The notes under the pieces: generated by a model
Seen by the model: only the letters and a program-made list of their open reading frames with translations
Told to the model about the DNA's origin: nothing
Databases searched by the model: none
In this document: in pieces, positions 6,106-11,046 of the stretch
Layout of the letters: each line of letters starts with the position of its first letter
Position numbering within the stretch: the first letter of the stretch is position 1
Program-made: the position numbers and the translations under genes
Source of the DNA: an uncultured Eubacteriales bacterium
Lineage (GTDB): Bacteria; Bacillota; Clostridia; Christensenellales; CAG-138
Length of the DNA: 11,046 bases
Assembly (NCBI GenBank): GCA_902768995.1
Contig: CACXNN010000044.1
Location: forward strand, 1-11,046
Direction of reading: 5' to 3'

Positions 6106-7509
6106 ATGAAAACAAGACGACTCACCAAGAAGGAAATGCGCATCTTCGCCGTGGGCCAGCTGGGCTGGTCCATCCTGAGCGGCCTCATCAACGCGTGGCT
6201 GGTCACCTTCTATCTGCCCACCACCCAGGACGTGGAGAAGGGCGCCCACTTCTATCTGCCCACGGGCCTCATCATCTTCGGCATCTTGACCATCCTGGGC
6301 CTCATCGCCTTCATCTGCCGCATCTTCGACGCGGTCACCGACCCCTGGATCGCCTCCCTGTCCGACCGGAGCACCAATCCTAAGGGCCGCCGCATCCCCT
6401 TCATGAAGCGGGCCGCCATCCCCTTCGCCGTCATCGCCGTGCTGGTGTTCTTCGCCCCGGTGAACGGCGTGAGCGGCGTGAACATCGCCTGGGTCCTGTG
6501 CACGTTGATCCTCTTCTACCTCTTTATGACCATGTACTGCACCCCCTACAACGCCCTCATCTCCGAGTTCGGCAAGACCCAGGAGGACCGCATGTACATC
6601 TCCACGGCCATCTCCCTGACCTTCTTCTTCGGCACCCTCATCGCCTACCTGCCCTTCGTGTTCGCGGGGGTCCTGCAGGGCATGGCGGTGTCCTTCGCCT
6701 GGAGCTACCGGGCCTGCTTCATCGTCCTCGCTATCGTGGCCCTGGTCTGCATGCTGATCCCCGTGTTCAAGCTCAACGAGAAGGAGTTTGTGGACGCGGT
6801 GCCCAGCGACAGCAACGCCATCAAGAGCCTGGGCAAGACCTTCCAGAACAAGGAATTCGTGAAGTTCGCCGCCTCCGACATCGCCTACTGGATCGGCCTC
6901 ACCCTGTTCCAGACGGGCCTCCCGTTCTTCGTGAAGGTGTCCATGGAGCTGGACGCTTCCTGGGCCATGTACCTGCTGGGCGGCATGACGGTGCTCTCCG
7001 CCTGCTTCTATCCCATCGTCTCCAAGCTGGTCTCTAAGTTCGGCAAGAAGAAGCTGGTCATCACGGGCTTCCTGGGCCTCGCCCTCGCCTACGTGGTCAC
7101 CGCCCTCATCGGCGTGATCCCGGGCTTCAAGGGCATCGTCCCCGGCATTTTGATCGTGGTCATCTCCGCGTTCCCCATGGCGCTCCTCGGCATCATCCCC
7201 CAGGCCATCGTGGCTGACGTAGCGGAGCAGGACGCCATCGTCACCGGCGAGAAGCGGGAGGGCATGTTCTTCGCCGCCCGGACCTTCGCCATGAAGATGG
7301 GCCAGTCCGTGGCCATGCTGGTGTTCACCTCGTTGGCGGTCCTGGGCACCACCCAGGATTTGAAGAGCAACGACCTCACCGCGTCCCCCATCGGCCTTCG
7401 GATCGTGGCCATCGTGGCCATCTGCTTCTGCGTGCTGGGCGCCGTGATCCTCGCTGCCTACGACGAGAAGAAGGTCATGAAGACCATCAACGACAACGCC
7501 GACAGGTAA
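6106..7509 (+). CDS. GPH-family (MelB-like) sugar:cation symporter, MFS
   Basis: A 467-residue, roughly 12-helix inner-membrane transporter. The signature RIFDAVTDPWIASLSDRS (72-89), followed by KGRRIPFM (93-100), is the loop motif of the glycoside-pentoside-hexuronide:cation symporters, whose known members import glycosides, pentosides or glucuronides with Na+ or H+. The first Asp of DAVTD sits where MelB has cation-site acidic residues. The start at 6106 is set by GGGGAG (6092-6097). Upstream in-frame ATGs at 6010 and 6064 lack a ribosome binding site, and the first lies before the predicted -10 box. The stop is ten bases before the next gene, a GT-B-like protein, so the two are likely an operon and may share a substrate. 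The substrate cannot be read from the sequence. Confidence 0.88.
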   Translation: MKTRRLTKKEMRIFAVGQLGWSILSGLINAWLVTFYLPTTQDVEKGAHFYLPTGLIIFGILTILGLIAFICRIFDAVTDPWIASLSDRSTNPKGRRIPFMKRAAIPFAVIAVLVFFAPVNGVSGVNIAWVLCTLILFYLFMTMYCTPYNALISEFGKTQEDRMYISTAISLTFFFGTLIAYLPFVFAGVLQGMAVSFAWSYRACFIVLAIVALVCMLIPVFKLNEKEFVDAVPSDSNAIKSLGKTFQNKEFVKFAASDIAYWIGLTLFQTGLPFFVKVSMELDASWAMYLLGGMTVLSACFYPIVSKLVSKFGKKKLVITGFLGLALAYVVTALIGVIPGFKGIVPGILIVVISAFPMALLGIIPQAIVADVAEQDAIVTGEKREGMFFAARTFAMKMGQSVAMLVFTSLAVLGTTQDLKSNDLTASPIGLRIVAIVAICFCVLGAVILAAYDEKKVMKTINDNADR

Positions 7510-7519
7510 GGGGAAAGCT

Positions 7520-8926
7520 ATGGACAAGAGCAGCGTGATCTTCGGCAACCCCATGGACCCCAAGGTGGTCCAAAAGGCCGAGAAGGCCAAGGCGGGCTTC
7601 CTCAAGAAGTTCGGGGACGACACCAACAAGGTCTACCACCTGGGATTGAAGCCCATCGACCAGATCCCGGAGCTGGGCATAGAGAACCTGGTCCACAGCG
7701 ACCAGCCTTTGGAGCTCCCGGAGAACGCCCTCATCGTGGGCAACATCCGCATGGGCTTCGGCCACTACCGGATCGCCATGGCCATCGCCTCCTGCGCCAA
7801 GGCCCTGGGCCGGCAGCCGATCTGGTTCGACCTGGCCAGTTTCGACGCCACCGGGTCCAAGATGATCCGGCACCAGAACGACCTCTACTCCATGGGGTCC
7901 AAGCTCAGCCAGAAGGTGGGCCTCTTTAACAAGCTCTACTGGGAGCCCCTCAACAGCGAGGGCTTCCGCCAGATCACCTACAACGCGGGGGATCAGAAGA
8001 ACGCGGAGCTGCTGGTGCCCCTGTTCCGGGACCTCCCCAAGGACGTGCCCTACGTGGGCACCCACGTGTGGCCCAGCCAGGGCGCGGTCCATGCGGGCCT
8101 CACCCACGTGGTGAACGCAATCCCGGACAACTGGCCCATGGGATTGCACCTCGCCGAGGGGTCCATCCACACGGTCCAGACCCCTTTCGCGTACCTCGGG
8201 TACAAGAAGCTCAACGGCATGGCCAAGACCGCCTTGAAGCCCATGCCCGACGGGGACCTCTACGACGTGGGCCACTACATCGACCACGAGCTGGTGGAGG
8301 GCGTGGAGCATGACTGCGGCAAGCGCCTCGAGCGCCTCGACAACGGCAAGCCCGTCCGGTTCCTCATGACCGTGGGCGGCGCCGGCGCCGGCGGGGACCT
8401 GTATCTCGCTATGACAAAGCACCTGCTGCCCTACATCCAGGCGGGGAAGGCGGAGCTGTGGATCAACTTCGGCGACCATCTCACCATGTGGGACGTGTTC
8501 CAAAAGGAGATGCCGGAGCTCAAGGGCATCGTCAAGACCTATTTCGACGACTACGCGGGTCTCAAGGCCTGGGCCGCCACGTTGGACGGGGACAGCCCGG
8601 CGGGGATCACCGCCTTCTGCCACAAGGACATCTTCGAGGCCGTGTACTCCACGAACCTGCTCATGCGCAAGTGTGACGTGCTGGTGACCAAGCCTTCGGA
8701 GCTGGCGTTCTACCCGGTGCCCAAGCTCATGATGCGGCACATCGGCGGCCACGAGGTCTACGGCGCCGTCCACGCCCAGGAGCTGGGGGATTCCACCTTC
8801 GAGTGCGAGACCGCGGCCATCCTCAAGCACATGTGCCGCCGGATCATGGCCCTCAAGACCCAGGGCGTCTACAACGGTGGCTACGAGGTCGTGAAGCTGG
8901 CTGTCAACGGCAGAGGAATCTATTGA
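7520..8926 (+). CDS. Uncharacterised protein with GT-B glycosyltransferase-like motifs
   Basis: I do not recognise a named family for this 468-residue soluble protein. Three stretches recall GT-B glycosyltransferases of the MurG/processive-diacylglycerol-glucosyltransferase type. GNIRMGFGHYRIAMAIA (74-90) resembles the N-domain glycine-rich loop with the G-x-G-H-x-R-A pattern. FLMTVGGAGAGGD (281-293) begins the second Rossmann domain. VTKPSELAFYPVPKL (389-403) resembles the TKPGG..SE nucleotide-sugar region, but with SEL in place of GG. No signal peptide or membrane helix is seen. The first 70 residues and the insert from about 120 to 270 have no obvious counterpart. AAGGGGAAAG just after the symporter stop is the ribosome binding site, and the ten-base gap implies co-transcription. 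It may glycosylate or sense the symporter's cargo. An epimerase-like GT-B fold is the main alternative. Confidence 0.6.
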   Translation: MDKSSVIFGNPMDPKVVQKAEKAKAGFLKKFGDDTNKVYHLGLKPIDQIPELGIENLVHSDQPLELPENALIVGNIRMGFGHYRIAMAIASCAKALGRQPIWFDLASFDATGSKMIRHQNDLYSMGSKLSQKVGLFNKLYWEPLNSEGFRQITYNAGDQKNAELLVPLFRDLPKDVPYVGTHVWPSQGAVHAGLTHVVNAIPDNWPMGLHLAEGSIHTVQTPFAYLGYKKLNGMAKTALKPMPDGDLYDVGHYIDHELVEGVEHDCGKRLERLDNGKPVRFLMTVGGAGAGGDLYLAMTKHLLPYIQAGKAELWINFGDHLTMWDVFQKEMPELKGIVKTYFDDYAGLKAWAATLDGDSPAGITAFCHKDIFEAVYSTNLLMRKCDVLVTKPSELAFYPVPKLMMRHIGGHEVYGAVHAQELGDSTFECETAAILKHMCRRIMALKTQGVYNGGYEVVKLAVNGRGIY

Positions 8927-8933
8927 AAGCATC

Positions 8934-8960
8934 GTTCCTTTTCTTGGTAAGAAAAGGAAC
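8934..8960. terminator. Hairpin 1, perfect 12-bp stem
   Basis: GTTCCTTTTCTT (8934-8945) pairs perfectly with AAGAAAAGGAAC (8949-8960) around a GGT loop, eight bases after the GT-B-like stop. There is no T-run after it on the plus strand, so it may act as an mRNA 3'-end stabiliser or part of a repeat, not as a simple terminator. Confidence 0.6.
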
Positions 8961-8969
8961 CGAAAAGAA

Positions 8970-9017
8970 CACAAGAAGGGATTGCTTTTTTACGGCAATC
9001 CCTTTTCTCTTCTTGTG
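8970..9017. terminator. Hairpin 2, two-part stem with bulge
   Basis: CACAAGAA plus GGGATTGC (8970-8985) pair with GCAATCCC (8995-9002) and TTCTTGTG (9010-9017), leaving a seven-base bulge (9003-9009) and a nine-base loop. T-rich sequence (CTTCTCTTTTTTG, 9018-9030) follows on the plus strand, so this is the best candidate terminator for the symporter/GT-B-like transcript. Confidence 0.65.
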
Positions 9018-9031
9018 CTTCTCTTTTTTGC

Positions 9032-9067
9032 GCCGCTTTTTTCTCTTCACGAAGAGAAAAAAGCGGC
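9032..9067. terminator. Hairpin 3, 17-bp perfect stem
   Basis: The arms 9032-9048 and 9051-9067 are perfect reverse complements (GCCGC, T6, CTCTTC against GAAGAG, A6, GCGGC) with only AC between them, so the tip must open to form a loop. It lies 11 bases beyond the stop of the minus-strand transporter and, read on that strand, has T-rich sequence inside the stem. It is probably its terminator. Confidence 0.65.
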
Positions 9068-9077
9068 AAAAGATAAC

Positions 9078-10565
9078 TCAATCCCCAACATCCAAAGCCT
9101 CTAATTTGCTCTTAGCCGGGATGGGCTTGCTGTCGCCGTGCTTGACGAAGGCCATGGTGAAGGCGGCCAGGACCACGAACACCGTGGCGTAGGGGAACAG
9201 GGCAGTCATGCCCACCTTGTCCATGAGGGCGCCGGAGAAGTAGGGGGTGAAGGTCTGGGCGGCCATGCTGGCGGTATAGTAGAAGCCCGTGTACTTGCCC
9301 ACGAACATGCAGTTCATGAGCATGGCCGAGCTCCCCTCCCGCAGGAAGGAGGCGATGAAGAAGGACAGGGCCAAAAACCCGATGCCGATCAGGATGGTCT
9401 TCTTTCGGCCGATCTTGCTCGCCACCAGGCCCACGGGGATGTAGGACACGATGGCGGCAGCGTTCGCCACCAGCAGCGTGCTGTTATAGTCCAACGACAG
9501 CACGTTCCCGGCGTAGACGGAGTACTTGGAGGTGACGGCGTTGTAGCCCATGAACCAGAACACCACGGAGGCCAGGATCAGAATGAGGGACGTGAACTCG
9601 CCCTTCGTGAGCTTCCGGGTCTCGCCCTTTGCCATCTCCTCGGGGGTCGCCTCGTCGAGATCGTACTTGGCGCTCTCCTCCTCCATCTCCCGGACGAACC
9701 GGGGCTCGTCCACCGTCAGCCGGAACACCACCAGGGCGATAAGCATGATGGCGGCCACCAGTCCGAAGAACTTGGTGTAGCTCATGAGGGAGTTCTTCAC
9801 CGCGCCGGTGGCGAACACGTAGCCCAGGATCAGCACCATGATGCCGCCCGCCGTGCCCATCAGGTTGATGATGGCGTTAGCTTTGGACCGGAGGGGCTTC
9901 ATGGTCACGTCCGGCATCAGCGCCACCGCCGGGGACCGGAAGGTGGCCATGGCGATGAGGATGATAAGGAGCACCGCGATGAACAGGATCAGGGTCCTGG
10001 GGTTCGCTCGCGTCACCTCGTGGGCGTAGTGCTGCCGGGCGGGGACCACGTAGTTGGAGTACAGCTCGTTCTTCACGGTCTTGCCCGTGGCCGGGTCCGC
10101 CTTCTGGGAGGTGATGGCGGCGAACTCCGCCTTGCTGAACTTGTCCGCCAGCACGAACTTCTCCCCGTCGGGGGTCTGGAGCGTCGAATCCTTCTCCGCG
10201 TCGTAGAGGGCCTCCAGGGAGGCGGCATCGTCGATCTTCGCCACGGCGCCGATGTTCTTGAGCTGCTGCCCGTCCACGAAGGACAGGGCCACCAGCATCA
10301 CCGCGGCCACGATGGTGCCATAGAGGATGAAGGGGGTCCGGCGGCCCAGCCTGTGGCGGCACTTGTCGGACAGGGTACCGAACAGGGGCAGCATGAACAG
10401 GGCCAGCACGTTGTCCAGGGCCATGATGATGCCGGAGTTGGCCTGGGTCATGCCGAACTTGTCGGTCAAAATCTTGGGGATGATGGTGTCGTAGGCGTTC
10501 CAGAAGGTGCAGATCAGGAAGAACGCGAAGCCGACCAGGATGGTGCGCTTGTAGTTGAGTTTCAT
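9078..10565 (-). CDS. MFS transporter, sucrose-transporter (SUT/SLC45)-like, with long extracellular loop
   Basis: A 495-residue, roughly 12-helix inner-membrane transporter. GTLSDKCRHRLGRRTPFI (63-80) is the cytoplasmic loop 2-3 motif, and FRSPAVALMPD (209-219) with RSKANAIINLMG (227-238) is typical of the SUT/SLC45-like branch of the GPH/MFS transporters, which carry disaccharides such as sucrose or maltose. Between helices 3 and 4 there is an unusually long hydrophilic segment, about residues 98-190, containing repeated acidic and Lys-rich stretches. By the positive-inside rule it faces outward. A second charged segment lies in the central cytoplasmic loop (MEEESAKYDLDEATPEEM). The start at 10565 follows GGGAGGGG (10571-10578), and an earlier in-frame ATG at 10580 overlaps that site. 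The substrate is unknown. The gene is single, with its own promoter. Confidence 0.87.
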   Translation of the reverse strand: MKLNYKRTILVGFAFFLICTFWNAYDTIIPKILTDKFGMTQANSGIIMALDNVLALFMLPLFGTLSDKCRHRLGRRTPFILYGTIVAAVMLVALSFVDGQQLKNIGAVAKIDDAASLEALYDAEKDSTLQTPDGEKFVLADKFSKAEFAAITSQKADPATGKTVKNELYSNYVVPARQHYAHEVTRANPRTLILFIAVLLIILIAMATFRSPAVALMPDVTMKPLRSKANAIINLMGTAGGIMVLILGYVFATGAVKNSLMSYTKFFGLVAAIMLIALVVFRLTVDEPRFVREMEEESAKYDLDEATPEEMAKGETRKLTKGEFTSLILILASVVFWFMGYNAVTSKYSVYAGNVLSLDYNSTLLVANAAAIVSYIPVGLVASKIGRKKTILIGIGFLALSFFIASFLREGSSAMLMNCMFVGKYTGFYYTASMAAQTFTPYFSGALMDKVGMTALFPYATVFVVLAAFTMAFVKHGDSKPIPAKSKLEALDVGD

Positions 10566-10577
10566 AAGGTCCCCTCC

Positions 10578-10592
10578 CATAGATAGGCTATG
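10578..10592. promoter_or_regulatory. Dyad CATAG-N5-CTATG, possible operator
   Basis: A perfect five-base inverted repeat with a five-base spacer lies between the -10 box and the ribosome binding site of the second transporter gene, close to the predicted transcription start. That position suits a repressor. It is short enough to arise by chance, and no local regulator gene is visible. Confidence 0.3.
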
Positions 10593-10619
10593 TACATTTT
10601 AGCGCAAATCCTATATAAT
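10591..10619 (+). promoter_or_regulatory. Candidate promoter of the GDPD gene
   Basis: A perfect TATAAT (10614-10619) lies about 35 bases before the GDPD ATG. The best -35 at 17 bp is TGTACA (10591-10596), which is weak. The element overlaps the divergent transporter promoter, so the two are probably competitive. Confidence 0.5.
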
Positions 10620-10624
10620 GACAA
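10596..10624 (-). promoter_or_regulatory. Promoter of the second MFS transporter gene
   Basis: On the minus strand TTGTCA (10619-10624), a 17-bp spacer and TAAAAT (10596-10601) form a good promoter, leaving a leader of about 25 bases. The GDPD -10 box on the opposite strand lies within its spacer. Confidence 0.65.
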
Positions 10625-10653
10625 CCAAGAATTCGACAAAAAGGGAGGTTCCT

Positions 10654-11046
10654 ATGGGCTGGTTCTGCGCGCTGGCGCTCCTCGTGGGGCTGTGGCTCCT
10701 TATGATCGCCCCCGGCCGGGCCTCCCGGGCCCAGCGCGCCCCCTTCGAGGGCCGGGCCTTCGCCCACCGGGGCCTCTACGAACTCGACGAGACCGTGCCT
10801 GAGAACTCCCTGGAGGCCTTCCGCCGGGCGGTGGCGGCGGGCTACGGGGCGGAGCTGGACGTGCAGCGAACCCGGGACGGACAGATCGTGGTCTTCCACG
10901 ACGACAACATGCTTCGGGCCTGCGGCGTGGACAAGGCTATCCGGGAGTTCACCTACGAGGAGTTGCAGCAGTTTCCTCTCTTCGGCACCCAGGCTCGGAT
11001 ACCCCTGTTCTCGGAGGTATTGAAGATATTCGACGGCAAGCAGCCC
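10654..11046 (+). CDS. Glycerophosphodiester phosphodiesterase, N-terminal part (cut by window end)
   Basis: The first 131 residues of a GDPD-family enzyme, which hydrolyses glycerophosphodiesters to an alcohol and glycerol-3-phosphate. The catalytic set is visible: H38-R39-G40, P49-E50-N51-S52, E67-L-D69 (metal ligands) and F81-H82-D83-D84 (catalytic His). A hydrophobic segment at residues 3-19 suggests an N-terminal membrane anchor or signal, so the enzyme may act outside the cell membrane. AAGGGAGG (10641-10648) sets the start, five bases before the ATG. The gene has no stop in the window. Its promoter overlaps that of the divergent transporter, which is the only hint of a link between them. 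The missing part should contain the rest of the TIM barrel. Confidence 0.92.
   Translation, partial: MGWFCALALLVGLWLLMIAPGRASRAQRAPFEGRAFAHRGLYELDETVPENSLEAFRRAVAAGYGAELDVQRTRDGQIVVFHDDNMLRACGVDKAIREFTYEELQQFPLFGTQARIPLFSEVLKIFDGKQP

Larger units (their letters stand above)
8927..9077. other. Convergent intergenic region with three consecutive inverted repeats
   Basis: The region holds no gene. It is pyrimidine/purine-skewed and almost filled by three hairpins: 8934-8960, 8970-9017 and 9032-9067. They end the GT-B-like gene from the left and the second transporter from the right. Confidence 0.8.

Noticed and set aside
5920..7629. A 569-codon minus-strand open frame opposite the symporter
   Set aside because: The product is a run of His/Gly/Glu/Asp-rich low-complexity sequence typical of antisense frames in GC-rich genes. 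It also crosses into the TetR promoter.
9138..10586. A 482-codon plus-strand open frame opposite the second transporter
   Set aside because: Same antisense low-complexity pattern. The minus strand encodes a complete MFS protein with family motifs, promoter and ribosome binding site.

Overview
The window is GC-rich bacterial DNA with strong G/C at third codon positions. AT-rich stretches are confined to promoters and terminators. Most genes have a clear purine-rich ribosome binding site (AAAGGAG, AGGAGG, GGGAGG), and several intergenic regions hold sigma-70/sigma-A type hexamers with 16-17 bp spacing. Together with the gene content this suggests a high-GC Clostridia-type Firmicute, perhaps a gut Oscillospiraceae relative. 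That placement is an inference, since no taxonomic marker gene is present. I see no rRNA, tRNA, CRISPR array, insertion sequence or phage gene.

Left part (1-4600). A cytoplasmic serine hydrolase of the class C beta-lactamase/S12 fold converges, across a strong hairpin terminator, on a 51-codon gene on the minus strand (1539-1694). This small gene has a good ribosome binding site, high GC3 and its own promoter. It is divergent from a LysR-type regulator, and the two promoters overlap at their -35 boxes, with two dyads alongside. This is the usual layout of a LysR regulator and its target, so the small peptide is the likely regulated product. After the LysR gene comes a secreted, cysteine-rich right-handed beta-helix protein made of two diverged copies of one domain. 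It ends at a bidirectional terminator.

Middle part (4600-7510). On the minus strand a TetR-family regulator and a CPBP (CAAX-protease-like) membrane protease form an operon with an 8-nt overlap. Its single promoter has a three-half-site palindromic operator directly after the -10 box. Divergent from it is a GPH-type (MelB-like) sugar:cation symporter.

Right part (7510-11046). Ten bases after the symporter lies a 468-residue protein that I do not recognise beyond GT-B glycosyltransferase-like motifs, and it is probably co-transcribed. It converges on a second MFS transporter, of the sucrose-transporter (SUT/SLC45-like) type, which carries an unusually long extracellular loop of about 90 residues. 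The 150-bp gap between these convergent genes is filled by three successive inverted repeats. A glycerophosphodiester phosphodiesterase gene, cut by the window end, is divergent from the second transporter and shares overlapping promoters with it.

Two sugar-type transporters flank the GT-B-like gene, which hints at a glycoside or glycan function, but no glycoside hydrolase or sugar kinase is present to name the substrate. The observations most worth following are the LysR-paired small peptide, the duplicated beta-helix protein, the symporter/GT-B-like pair, the long transporter loop and the triple hairpin.
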